Assembly: GCA_022559845.1 (NCBI GenBank)
Contig: CM040125.1
Span: 200,858,102-200,922,101, forward strand
Direction: 5' to 3'
DNA length: 64,000 bases
Source of the DNA: Amorphophallus konjac
Taxonomy: Eukaryota > Streptophyta > Magnoliopsida > Alismatales > Araceae
Shown here: positions 1 to 9,620 of the stretch, one piece after another
Layout of the letters: each line of letters begins with the position of its first letter
Position numbering within the stretch: position 1 is the stretch's first letter
Program-made: the position numbers and the translations under genes
Notes under the pieces: generated by a model
What the model was told of the DNA's origin: nothing
The model's database searches: none
The model's input: only the letters and a program-made list of their open reading frames with translations

Positions 1-10
1 CATTGAATGA

Positions 11-1204
11 GAAATTACAATAGCGGAGCTATATGCGACCAAGCAAAGGCAAGATGAAACAGCACTAGACTACATCAAAAGGTGGAGAAACTTAGCCATG
101 AGATGCCGAAGACCTCCCCATCAGGAAGATGCAGTGCAGATATGTAAACAGAGCCTCAAGAGAGAGGTGCTAGAAAAGATGATCGGTGCAGATGTCAGAA
201 CATTTGACCGGCTGAACAATATAGTGGCGGAAGTCGAGACGTTCTTGTCCAAGCATCCGACCGCCAATGCTCCCACTATGCCGAAGGGTAAAACCAATGA
301 CCGACGGCCATCACATACTGAGGCTAACGCCGTCGATTTTAGAACCTTCGAGCAACAGAAAGGGAAAAAGGAGGCAGATGAAGCTCCCCCGCCTGAGGGT
401 GCAACAGAAAGAAAAGATAAGGTCTCTCTGAGAGACAGAATGAGAAGAGCTTACTCTTTTCCCAAAGATAAGACATCAGCACTATTTATCTGGGCATATA
501 AGTTCAACAAGGTAACATTGCCCGAACCGAAGAGACCTGCAGATGCAACAAAGAAAGATGATCCGCTGTTCTGTCCATTTCACCGTGCGCTGGGGCACGC
601 AATTGAAGACTGTTACGTCTTCAAGGATATCATGGAAGGAATGGTCAAAAAGGGTGAGCTACAGTTGGGTGATTACCAGGTGAAGCCACCTCATCCGCAT
701 GAGCCTCCGCCCTGGAGGATGGCCGCCAATATGATTTCAGTCTATCAGCAGCTGCCTGAAGAAGCCGTTGAAGAATGTACCAGGCATACTTATGAAGCTT
801 GCCTCCTCACCCCACTGAAAGATCAGGAAGGATGGCAGATGAAGCCCATAAAGAACAGAAAAAAGACTCTTGCAGTCAGCACCAGTGGGGCAACTATCCG
901 GGGTGTCACCCCAAGGCCTGAGCCGCCTCCAATAAAGTCAGTATGGCATACAGCTAAGACCAGGCCAGTCATCCGGATCCCTACTCACAACCGGAGGAGA
1001 CAAACTCCCCTACCTGCATATAAAGAAGTAAGTCCCGCAGCCAAGCGTCTACATCAGTATATCAATGAGCTCGATGAATATGAGCAGAAAAAGCCCAAAA
1101 ACCTGCTGATAAAAGACTGTATACTCTGGGAGCAGCTCGAAGAATTGAAAATGAAAGAGCAACCAGAGGCAGAACAAGAAAAAGCTGAAAATGAGCCCTT
1201 CTAG
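11..1204 (+). CDS. gag: Gag, C-terminal part with CHHC zinc knuckle
   Basis: This is the C-terminal part of the Tat Gag, the structural protein that packages element RNA in virus-like particles. The frame opens after a TGA at 8-10 and runs to a TAG at 1202-1204. Its start matches the end of the retrotransposon gag domain, including LDYIKRWRNL. A zinc-binding motif CPFHRALGHAIEDC lies at about 574-615; the Cys-X2-His-X4-His-X4-Cys spacing is typical of Tat Gags, which use His in place of the second Cys. The tail is rich in Pro, Lys and Glu. The first ATG in frame (98) is internal and not a true start. The frame resumes unshifted after the TAG. Confidence 0.8.
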   Translation, partial: EITIAELYATKQRQDETALDYIKRWRNLAMRCRRPPHQEDAVQICKQSLKREVLEKMIGADVRTFDRLNNIVAEVETFLSKHPTANAPTMPKGKTNDRRPSHTEANAVDFRTFEQQKGKKEADEAPPPEGATERKDKVSLRDRMRRAYSFPKDKTSALFIWAYKFNKVTLPEPKRPADATKKDDPLFCPFHRALGHAIEDCYVFKDIMEGMVKKGELQLGDYQVKPPHPHEPPPWRMAANMISVYQQLPEEAVEECTRHTYEACLLTPLKDQEGWQMKPIKNRKKTLAVSTSGATIRGVTPRPEPPPIKSVWHTAKTRPVIRIPTHNRRRQTPLPAYKEVSPAAKRLHQYINELDEYEQKKPKNLLIKDCILWEQLEELKMKEQPEAEQEKAENEPF

Positions 1205-1315
1205 GGGCAGCAGCCAGCAAAGCCGAATTCCCAGAAGAAGAAGAGACGGCCCAAGTCCAAAAGGGGAAAGAAAGTCACGACAATACAATGCAACACCCTG
1301 TCGGTACTCTTTTCC

Positions 1316-2080
1316 TTGCCCGGGGAGAATGATGAGGATGAAGCATCAAATGCCCCGCTAGAAGCCAACCATGCTGAGGCCTCTACCTCAGCCCATGCAA
1401 CCCGTTCTGGGAAAAGATGGGGGCGCCCGCCACCAGCCAATCATAATATTATATTCAGAGGGGAGCAACCCTCTCAGATCCCCGAGCCAGAGGTACGAGG
1501 TGTCCAGGTTCCTCCCCCTGCCAGCTTGTACCAAGAAAAAGAAGAGGCTCCTTCATTCCTGGAATTCTTGTCCAGTTTGGAAAATGAGCAATTGGCTCAC
1601 ACTGCTTCAGCTGAAAACAATAAATGCCAGCAGACTGCAGTTAGGAAGCAGAAGCAGCATGAAGAAAATAAAGGAAGTAACCCTCTAGCAGAAACAGGGA
1701 TCGTTACTACAGAAGAAGCCTCCCGGGGAACTGATCAAGAGGATGAAACTGGCGCTAGGCAGCAAAGGCCACAAGCACCACATGAACCTCCAAGACCCCG
1801 TTGGGTGGAGGAGATGAGACTGTCTAATGTCCTGGTGGGCAGCCGGATCATGAAAATGCTGAAGAAGCTCCCTACCATGTTTTCTATCTGGGAAATCCTC
1901 TCTCTGAGTGAAGAGGCTCGCCAAGCCATTATTGATGCCTTGCAATCACCGGCACAGTATGAAGCACTCTTGACAGAAGTGAATTCTGGTCCATCAGTCA
2001 CATTCACAGAGGATGACATGCCAATCCCAAATTCCGGCCATAATAGACCGCTATATATGAGGGGTTCCCTAAACTGTTAG
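1316..2080 (+). CDS. Gag-protease linker of Tat element
   Basis: This segment is in the same frame as gag, following the TAG at 1202-1204, and is low-complexity and acidic (Glu, Pro, Gln rich). It links Gag to the protease, and long unconserved linkers here are usual in Tat polyproteins. It ends at a TAG (2078-2080) only a few codons before the protease active site. Because the protease follows in frame, I read this stop as decay within one polyprotein, not a gene end. No domain is recognisable in the linker itself. About the last 80 residues, with the helix-like run IMKMLKKLPTMFSIWEIL, resemble the segment usually found just before the Tat protease. Confidence 0.55.
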   Translation: MPGENDEDEASNAPLEANHAEASTSAHATRSGKRWGRPPPANHNIIFRGEQPSQIPEPEVRGVQVPPPASLYQEKEEAPSFLEFLSSLENEQLAHTASAENNKCQQTAVRKQKQHEENKGSNPLAETGIVTTEEASRGTDQEDETGARQQRPQAPHEPPRPRWVEEMRLSNVLVGSRIMKMLKKLPTMFSIWEILSLSEEARQAIIDALQSPAQYEALLTEVNSGPSVTFTEDDMPIPNSGHNRPLYMRGSLNC

Positions 2081-3763
2081 CCGATAAGTAGAATACTGAT
2101 AGATCCCGGGGCTGCTGTGAACATTCTCCCATACCGCATCTATCAGAAATATTACTTTGATCTACAGCTCACCAAGGTCAGAGACATGAAGATTGCAGGA
2201 TTCAACCAAAAGTGTGAGACACCTCTTGGGGTAGCTGATTTCAACCTCACATTGAGAGACCTCACTACAGTGGTACGATTCTATGTGATCGACTCCAATA
2301 CCACGTATAAAGCCCTGCTGGGGAGACCGTGGCTGCATGAATATCAAATAGTACCATTCACGCTACATCAGTGCATCAAATACTGCCATGAAGGAAAAGA
2401 AAAGAGGGTGTTTGCGGATCTGCATCCTTTCGAAGTGTTTGAGTGCCATATGCTCGATGCATCCTACTATACCGAGGTGTCACAAAAGTGCGAAAGGGAA
2501 AAGGCTGTGATCAGCCAGAAAAAGCCCGCAACAGAGGCAAGGAATTGGTCTCCACCGCCACCAAAGGGCTATGTTAAAAAGCATAATGTATCTCACATCT
2601 CTTATGCCGGTTACTTTGCTCGGGTTACTCCTCCTAGCGTCCACCCAGATAATGCTGATGAAGAAATGAAACAAAAGTACACTCAGGTGGAGGTGCCGCA
2701 GGGTTTATTTAAACCCGTCGTCAGCCTTGAGTACCAAACGGTGCTACCACTGAAGACTATGGAAATCCCTCGCTTCTGCGAGCCTCCTATTATATTCTAC
2801 ACCGGGGAGCCAGTCGAGGAAGATGATCAAGACTGTATGGCCCCTGAAGAAGCTGCAGATCGGATGGTACCGATTACAGGCTTGGATTATACTACCCAAC
2901 GGGTTTCACAAATGTTCTCCAAAATGCAAATGCCATCAATGCAGCCCGCTGCCCAGAAGAAGGCATTTAAGGAGCTGTGGGATCCGCCTCGAGATAGTAA
3001 AGAACTGAGGAAGATCACTCAACACCTAGGATTGGGTTATACCCTCCAAGAATACTATGAGGCTGAGGTAGACGTTATATCTGTCTCCTACCAGCATGAA
3101 GACCCTCCCGAGGCGGGATATGACAAATACCCCTCGGAAGATGAAGAAATCATTTATCAATCCATAATGAACAATGAAGCCCCAGACAGTTTGCCAGAAA
3201 CAGAGACATCTAATGAGGCAAAGAAAGCTTGGTACTGGGAGGACCTGTCTTCCAAAGAGGATCTGTTCCAGGCTGAAGCAAAATTTGATACGGGAACCCC
3301 GGATGAAGATCAAATAGCCAGAGAGCTGCAGGAGTGTTTAGAGTTCGGACGCATTCTAGAAGAGTTCCGGGCTCTGCAGAATGATGACCTATCAAGAGAG
3401 CCCACATCAGAAGAGCCTCTAAGAACGGAAGAGTCCACTTCTGAATTTCCTGCTGAACTAGCCTCGTCCTCGGGACAGACTGAACAGAATCCGATAATAT
3501 TGGCCCTATATGATGCACCAGCCTCCGCTGATGACCAGTATGATGAAACAGAGGAGCATGAAACTGAAGAAGATTACATCCCAGGAGGCTTTATTGATTT
3601 GCAAGAAGCCCCGCCCGAAGTTGAAGACGGGGGCCAAGCCACCGTCGATGAGTTGATAGAAATAAATTTGGGATCCGCAGATGAACCAAGGCCGACATTC
3701 CTCAGCGCACTGCTGGAGCCAGATGTCAGGGAACAATATATACAGTTCTTGAAAGAATTCTGA
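2081..3763 (+). CDS. pro: Aspartic protease and protease-RT linker (Tat)
   Basis: This is a retropepsin-type aspartic protease that would cut the Gag-Pol polyprotein. The active-site region reads LIDPGAAVNILP (from about 2099). The catalytic Asp is present; Tat proteases usually have DGG or DGS there, so the Pro at the second position is odd. The C-terminal half has the family marker LLGRPWLHEY at about 2318-2347. The fold occupies about 2090-2400. The remaining 450 codons are an acidic linker without a known domain, ending at a TGA (3761-3763). The sequence after the TGA (DYFAWTYDEMPGL) is the normal start of the RT region, so the stop has replaced an expected Arg codon. Confidence 0.8.
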   Translation, partial: PISRILIDPGAAVNILPYRIYQKYYFDLQLTKVRDMKIAGFNQKCETPLGVADFNLTLRDLTTVVRFYVIDSNTTYKALLGRPWLHEYQIVPFTLHQCIKYCHEGKEKRVFADLHPFEVFECHMLDASYYTEVSQKCEREKAVISQKKPATEARNWSPPPPKGYVKKHNVSHISYAGYFARVTPPSVHPDNADEEMKQKYTQVEVPQGLFKPVVSLEYQTVLPLKTMEIPRFCEPPIIFYTGEPVEEDDQDCMAPEEAADRMVPITGLDYTTQRVSQMFSKMQMPSMQPAAQKKAFKELWDPPRDSKELRKITQHLGLGYTLQEYYEAEVDVISVSYQHEDPPEAGYDKYPSEDEEIIYQSIMNNEAPDSLPETETSNEAKKAWYWEDLSSKEDLFQAEAKFDTGTPDEDQIARELQECLEFGRILEEFRALQNDDLSREPTSEEPLRTEESTSEFPAELASSSGQTEQNPIILALYDAPASADDQYDETEEHETEEDYIPGGFIDLQEAPPEVEDGGQATVDELIEINLGSADEPRPTFLSALLEPDVREQYIQFLKEF

Positions 3764-3976
3764 GACTATTTTGCATGGACATATGATGAAATGCCAGGAC
3801 TGAGCTCTGATGTGGCACAGCACCGATTGGCAATAAACCCAGAGGCTAACCCTGTAAAGCAGCCTTCCAGGAGAATGCGTCCTGAATTGATAAATCAGAT
3901 TAACAAAGAAGTTGACAAGCTGATTGAGGTAGGCTTTGTCGAAGAAAACTAGTATACTACATGGCTGGCCAATATA

Positions 3977-5755
3977 GTGCCCGTAAAGAAGAAGAATGGG
4001 CAGATTAGAATATGTGTTGATTTTCGGGACCTTAATAAGGCTTGCCCGAAAGATGATTTCCCAGTGCCAATCACTGAGGTGATGATCGATGCAACTACTG
4101 GTCATGAAGCCCTGTCATTCATGGATGGATCATCTGGATACAACCAGATCTGGATTGCTAAAGAAGACAGAGTGCACACTGCATTCCGCACTCCGAAGGG
4201 AATATTCCACTACAAAAGAATGCCGTTTGGCCTTAAGAACGCCGACGCTACTTACCAAAGAGCTATGACAAAGATCTTTGATGACTTGCTCTTCAAAAAG
4301 GTAGAATGCTACATTGATGATCTGGTGGTAAAAACCAACAAAAGAGAAGACCATTTGCAAGACCTAAGGATAGTATTCCAGAGGTTGCGCAAATATGAAC
4401 TCAAGATGAATCCTATGAAATGCGCCTTTGGCGTGTCCAGTGGAAAATTCCTCGGATTTATTGTCCGACATAGGGGTATTGAAATTGATCCGTCCAAGAT
4501 TAAAGCTATCCAGGAGCTCCCTCCACCAAGGAATCTGCACGAGCTGAGATCTCTACAAGGGCGCCTGGCTTATGTCCGACGATTTATATCAAATCTGTCA
4601 GGAAGATGTCATCCCTTTCACAAGCTCATGATGAAAGATGTACCGTTCCTCTGGGACGATGGATGTCAGGAGGCCTTTGAAAAGCTGAAAGAATATCTTA
4701 AAACCCCTCCAGTACTGGGGGCACCCGTTAAGGGCAGGCCCTTGATACTGTATATCGCAGCCACATACTGTTCCCTGGGGGCAATGCTGGCACAGATAAA
4801 TGTGGAAGGCAAAGAGCAGGCCCTGTACTACCTAAGTCGGAGGCTGATTAGAACCGAAGAAAGCTACAGCTATATAGAAAAGACATGCTTGGCACTAGTC
4901 TTTGCCGTCAAAAAGCTCCGGCACTATATGCTGTCACATGAAATCAGATTGATATCTGCAGCAGATCCACTCAAATACATATTGACTCAGCCAGTACTGA
5001 AAGGCCGGTTGGGCAAATGGGCAGTAATTCTGATGGAATTCGATATCACATATATACCCCAGAGGGCAATAAAAGGACAGGCCGTGGCTGATTTCTTCGC
5101 GGAGCATCCTGTGTCGGAGAATGATATGTTGGGGACTGAATTACCCGATGATGAGACACTCGAGGCCTGTCAAGCTCAGCCAGTTATGTGGCAACTGTTC
5201 TTCCATGGAGCATCCAGAACGGAGACAGATTCTGATGGAAAGACCAGGGTACGGGCTGGAGCCGGTATTGTACTGAAATCACCAGAGGGGGAAGTTGTAC
5301 ATACTTCCTGTTCTATAAACAAGCCATACACCAATAATGAAGCCGAATATGAAGCTCTGGTAATCGGACTCAATATCAGCCTCAACATGAGTATCCAGAT
5401 GCTTCAGGTATTCGGGGATTCGATGTTGATAATAAAGAAAATCCAAGGGGAGTTCGAAGTACGGAAGCCAGAACTAAATCCCTATCACCAGAAAGCTGTA
5501 CGCCTCATGGCAGAGTTCTATCATATTGAACTCAAACATGTGGGCCGTGGACATAATGCCCAGGCTGATGCGCTGGCAAAGCTGGCCAGCTCGCTAGCAG
5601 TCCCGCCAGATGAAACACTGAACATTGTTGTTATGAACCGGTGGCAAGTCCCCAGTATGCTAGAAGGGTGCCCCGAAGATGAAGAAGTTGCCACTATTAG
5701 CGCAGTACAGGCGTCTGATTGGAGACAGCACTTGCTACAGTGGTTTCTGCACTGA
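3977..5755 (+). CDS. pol: Reverse transcriptase, RNase H and archaeal-type RNase H
   Basis: This is the polymerase core that copies element RNA into DNA. RT begins upstream at about 3764 in the same frame and is crossed by a TAG at 3950-3952, so the open stretch starts inside it. Markers are VDFRDLNKACPKDDFP, the FGLKNA loop, and the catalytic YIDD at 4310-4321. RNase H covers about 4690-5130 (YYLSRRL...YSYIEKTCLALVFAV), followed by QAVADFFAEHP. The second RNase H, the Tat-specific aRH, spans about 5185-5590 and keeps NNEAEYEAL, FGDSMLII and HNAQADALAKLA. Its first catalytic Asp, expected in FFDGAS, is His here (FFHGAS), so that domain is probably dead. A TGA ends the run at 5753-5755. Confidence 0.9.
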   Translation: MPVKKKNGQIRICVDFRDLNKACPKDDFPVPITEVMIDATTGHEALSFMDGSSGYNQIWIAKEDRVHTAFRTPKGIFHYKRMPFGLKNADATYQRAMTKIFDDLLFKKVECYIDDLVVKTNKREDHLQDLRIVFQRLRKYELKMNPMKCAFGVSSGKFLGFIVRHRGIEIDPSKIKAIQELPPPRNLHELRSLQGRLAYVRRFISNLSGRCHPFHKLMMKDVPFLWDDGCQEAFEKLKEYLKTPPVLGAPVKGRPLILYIAATYCSLGAMLAQINVEGKEQALYYLSRRLIRTEESYSYIEKTCLALVFAVKKLRHYMLSHEIRLISAADPLKYILTQPVLKGRLGKWAVILMEFDITYIPQRAIKGQAVADFFAEHPVSENDMLGTELPDDETLEACQAQPVMWQLFFHGASRTETDSDGKTRVRAGAGIVLKSPEGEVVHTSCSINKPYTNNEAEYEALVIGLNISLNMSIQMLQVFGDSMLIIKKIQGEFEVRKPELNPYHQKAVRLMAEFYHIELKHVGRGHNAQADALAKLASSLAVPPDETLNIVVMNRWQVPSMLEGCPEDEEVATISAVQASDWRQHLLQWFLH

Positions 5756-7000
5756 CAGCTGCCACAGAAAAGGGAGGAAAAGATGAAACTCCTGAGGACC
5801 AAAGATTCCTATGAATTCAGAAATGGAACTTTATTCTGAATAATGGCGGATGCACGCAAAAAGATTCTACTCCGCTGCCTGTCCACTGAGGAAGCTTGGT
5901 AAGCGATGAAAGAGATACACGCTGGGACAGCAGGCGCCCACCAGGCTGGTCCCAAGATGAAGATAGAAATCAAGAAGCTGGGCTACTATTGGCCTACTAT
6001 GTTTGAAGACTGCTGTAAATTTGCAAAGTCATGCCAGAAGTGTCAGGAGCATGCTACTGTACCTAGAAGGCCACCTGCAACTCTGCACCCTACAGTTCCT
6101 AGCTAGCCATTTGCACAATGGGGAACTGATGTAGTCGGGCCACTGCCGACTTCCTCGGCCGGTCATAAGTACATATTGGCCATGACAGATTACTTCTCCC
6201 GATGGGCGGAAGCTGTAGCATTAAGAGAAGTGACTGGTGAACTGGTCGCCAGATTTATCAAGCAGAATATTATCTTCCGGTTCGGGATCCCCAACCGAAT
6301 AATATCTGATAATGGAAGTCATTTCAGAAATCAGAAAATCTATCGACTTGCCGAGAAGTATAAGATTGAATGGAGAACCTCCACTCCCTACAATCCCCAG
6401 GCAAACGGATTGGCATAAGCTTTTAACAAGACTTTGTGCACCTTGCTAGCCAAGGTTGTCAGTTCTAATAAAAAGGACTGGGAAGAAAAGATGTATGAAG
6501 CTCTATGGGCATACCACACCATCTTTAAGACACCTACAGGGTGCTCACCATACTCATTGGTATACGGCTCGGAGGTAGTAGTTCCACTAGAGCTGGAAGT
6601 CCTGTCACTCAGAGTGGCAATCCAATATGGCCTGGCCCATGGAGAACAAACAAATGCTGAAAGAAGGTTAGAAGAACTGGCTAAATTGGAAGGAAAGCGC
6701 CTCCAAGCTCAGAAGAATATCCAAATGTACCAGGCCCGCATGGCCGCCGCATTCAATAAACTCGTAAAAGGATGAGAATTCAAGAAAGGTGACCTCGTCA
6801 TGGTCAAGAAAAAAGAAGTCATGGCGTCCAACCCAAAAGGAAAGCTAAATGCTAATTGGGATGGTCCTTATGTGATACAAAGGGTCTACGAAGGAGGGGC
6901 CTATGTAGTGGTTAACCATCGAGGGGAAATTCAGTTCTCGCCGCTCAACGGTAAACACCTCAAGCTGTATCATGCTGCACAACCAATATTCCTCGAGTAA
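5756..7000 (+). pseudogene. int: Integrase of the Tat element, broken by stops
   Basis: Integrase inserts the DNA copy into the genome. The whole domain is in the same frame as RT, with stops at 5837, 5900, 6104, 6416 and 6773 and no frameshift. The zinc-binding HHCC region is recognisable (EIHAGTAGAHQ, then CQKC at about 6035). The catalytic core shows the first Asp in WGTDVVGPL and the second in ISDNGSHF. Counting 35 residues on from that Asp lands on the TAA at 6416-6418, which therefore replaces the catalytic Glu. The C-terminal part (6434-7000) has the usual TPTGCSPYSLVYG, FKKGDLVMVKKK and KLNANWDGPYVI blocks and ends in a normal TAA at 6998-7000. There is no chromodomain, as expected for Tat. 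Confidence 0.88.
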
Positions 7001-7009
7001 TCGGGCAGA

Positions 7010-7505
7010 TACTACCTTTCCTTGGCTTAGTGACATCCCACCCTAGCTGAGATATACCCCTTCCTTGGCTTAGTGGCATCCCGCCTTAGCCGAGATACAC
7101 CTTTCCTTGGCTTAGTGGCATCCCGCCCTAGCTGAGATATATCCCTTCCTTATCGGGCAGATACTACCTTTCCTTGGCTTAGTGACATCCCGCCCTAGCC
7201 GAGATATACCCCTTCCTTGGCTTAGTGGCATCCCGCCTAGCCGAGATACCTTTCCTTGGCTTAGTGGCATCCCGCCCTAGCCGAGATATACCCTTTCCTT
7301 GGCTTAGTGGCATCCGCCCTAGCCGAGATATACCCTTTCCTTGGCTTAGTGGCATCCCGCCCTAGCCGAGATACACCCTTTCCTTGGCTTAGTGGCATCC
7401 CGCCCTAGCCGAGATACACCCTTTCCTTGGCTTAGTGGCACTCTGTCCTAGCCGAGCTACACCCTTTCTTGGTATAGCGGCGCTCCGCCCTAACCAAGCC
7501 ATCCC
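7010..7505 (+). repeat. 44-bp tandem array behind integrase
   Basis: About ten head-to-tail copies of a 43-45-bp unit start within 20 bases of the integrase stop. The core is TTCCTTGGCTTAGTGGCATC followed by CCGCCCTAGCCGAGATA. Within each unit CTTGGCTTAG and CTAGCCGAG can pair, forming a short hairpin. A lead-in (ATCGGGCAGATACTACC) occurs both at about 7001 and 7155, so a block of units was itself duplicated. The last copy (7465-7505) is diverged. No coding potential. Confidence 0.9.
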
Positions 7506-7570
7506 TCATCATGATCCAATGGCATTCCGACTCGTCACCCTAAAAAAAAGGGGGGAAGAGAGAATAAAAT

Positions 7571-8582
7571 AATAAAAAAATGGGGTTAAAAATAGAGATA
7601 CCCCGCCGGTCTTGTTCAGGTTTTCTGAGCAAGGGCAAAAATGGCTAAAACCCAGCTGTGGTGAAAACCCGAAAGGGCACTACAGGTAAAATCGGGTACC
7701 CCGCCACGTGAAAACCCGAAAGGGCACTTGAGTCAGTAATGTGGTGATCTTAAAGAAACCTCACCTCCCGCCATAGACTTCTAGTTGATCGATCGGCACC
7801 TTGCCCGATCAACGATCAAACCCACCCAGTACAGACCCTACGTCTGTCCTGATAAAACCCTCATACCTTGCCAAAGTCCCACCATGGTGAAGTCCACCAT
7901 TGATCGATCAGCATCCTGCCCGATCAATGATGAAAACCTATCCAGTTTAGACCCTACGTCTATCCTGATGAAACATATGAAATCTTTGCATTGGTATAAA
8001 CCCAATACCGATGATGAAACCTGCTGTTGATCGATCGGCATCCTGCCCGATCAATGATGAAAACCTATCCAGTTTAGACCCTACGTCTATCCTGATGAAA
8101 CATATGAAATCCTTGCATTGGTATAAATCCAATACCGATGATGAAACCTGCTATTGATCGATTGGCGCACTGCCCGATCAATGATAAAATCTGTCCAGTT
8201 TAGACCTTACGTCTATCCTGATGAAGCCTATGAAATCCTTGCATCGGTATAGACCCAATACCGATGATAAGAGCAGCCACTGATGAAGCAGTACATCGCC
8301 TGATCCGTGCTAAAAAAATCCCAATTCAAATATATATATATATATATATAATAATAAATAAAAAAGGATGGGGTTAAAAATAGAGATACCCGCCAGACTT
8401 GTTCGGACATTCTGAACAAGGGCAAAAATGGCTAAAACCCAACTGTGGTGAAAACCCGAAAGGGCACTACAGGCAAAATCAGGTACCCCGCCAAGTGAAA
8501 ACCCGAAAGGGTACGTGGGCAAAAGCAAGAGGGGGCTGGCTCCGGTGAAAACCCGAAAGGGCGCTTGGGTCAGTAATGTGGT
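7571..8582 (+). repeat. Duplicated spacer with repeated AAACCCGAAAGGGC motif
   Basis: Two copies of a roughly 200-bp block, at 7571-7760 and 8361-8582, share the run ATGGGGTTAAAAATAGAGAT, a CTTGTTC..GAACAAGG inverted pair and the motif GTGAAAACCCGAAAGGGC. The motif occurs twice in the first block and three times in the second. Between them lie hairpin-array units, so the larger duplicated segment is about 790 bp. A (TA)10 run at 8331-8350 precedes the second copy. Confidence 0.8.
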
Positions 8583-9620
8583 AATTCGAAGTTCCATGCC
8601 AACCGGCACGCTACCTCTACCTCCCCTTCACTGATGAAACCTTCCGTCGGTCAGTTGGCTCCATTCCCCACCGATGATAAAACCCTTCCGGGGTAGACCT
8701 TACGTTTACCCTGATGAAATCTACATACCCTCTTTCAAAAGTCCCACCGACAATGAAACCCATCACCATTCTGATGAAGCCTGTCCAGCTCAGACCTCAC
8801 GTCTGTCCTGATGAAGCCTATGCATTTCTTGGCAAGCCCCACCCGCTGTTGATCGATTGGCGCACTGCCGATCAATGATAAAACCTGTTGGAATAGACCT
8901 TATGTCTATCCTTATGAGACCTACACCTTTACGTATGTCCCACCGTTGATCGACCGGCACCTTGCCCGATCAATGATGAAACCCTATCCAGTTTAGACCT
9001 TTCATCTATTCTGATGAAACTTGTAAATCCCTTTGCATCGATATAAACCCAATATCGATGATGAAACCAACTGTTGATCGATTGGCACCTTGCCCGATCA
9101 ATGATGAAACCCTATCTAGTTTAGACCTTTCGTCTATTCTGATGAAACTTATAAATCCCTTTGCATCGATATAAACCTAATATCGATGAAGAAACCAACT
9201 GTTGATCGATTGGCACCTTGCCCGATCAATGATGAAACCCTATCCAGTTTAGACCTTTCGTCTATTCTGATGAAACTTATAAATCCCTTTGCGTCGATAT
9301 AAACCCAATATCGATGATGAAACCAACTGTTGATCGATTGGCACCTTGCCCGATCAATGATGAAACCCTATCCAGTTTAGACCTTTCGGCTATTCTGATG
9401 AAACTTATAAATCCCTTTACATCGATATAAACCCAATATCGATGATGAAACCAACTGTTGATCGATTGGCACCTTGCCCGATCAATGATGAAACCCTATC
9501 CAGTTTAGACCTTACGTCTATTCTAAAATCCCCCTTGCATCGATATAAGCTCAATATCGATGAGGAAGTCAACTGTTGGCTGATCGGTACATCGCCCAGG
9601 CCAATGACAAAACCTGTCCA
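7780..9620 (+). repeat. 127-128-bp tandem array of hairpin units
   Basis: Units begin at TTGATCG, seen at 7900, 8027, 8154 (127-bp spacing) and at 8946, 9074, 9202, 9330, 9458 (128-bp spacing). Diverged copies lie before and between. Each unit has TTGATCG..CGATCAA and a second stem of two 9-base arms around a 7-base loop. In the right-hand copies the arms are CATCGATAT and ATATCGATG, a perfect pair. In the left-hand copies they are CATTGGTAT or CATCGGTAT with ATACCGATG, so pairing is kept although the bases differ. Unit ends read GATGAAAC. I see no real coding; small ORFs here are incidental. Confidence 0.88.

Noticed and set aside
8331..8350. (TA)n run as a replication origin or TATA promoter
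   Set aside because: A plain dinucleotide repeat beside a duplicated spacer; no initiator context or partner gene.
7780..9620. CRISPR-like array of repeats and spacers
   Set aside because: Units are contiguous 127-128-bp tandem copies with no unique spacers, in a plant retrotransposon 3' region.
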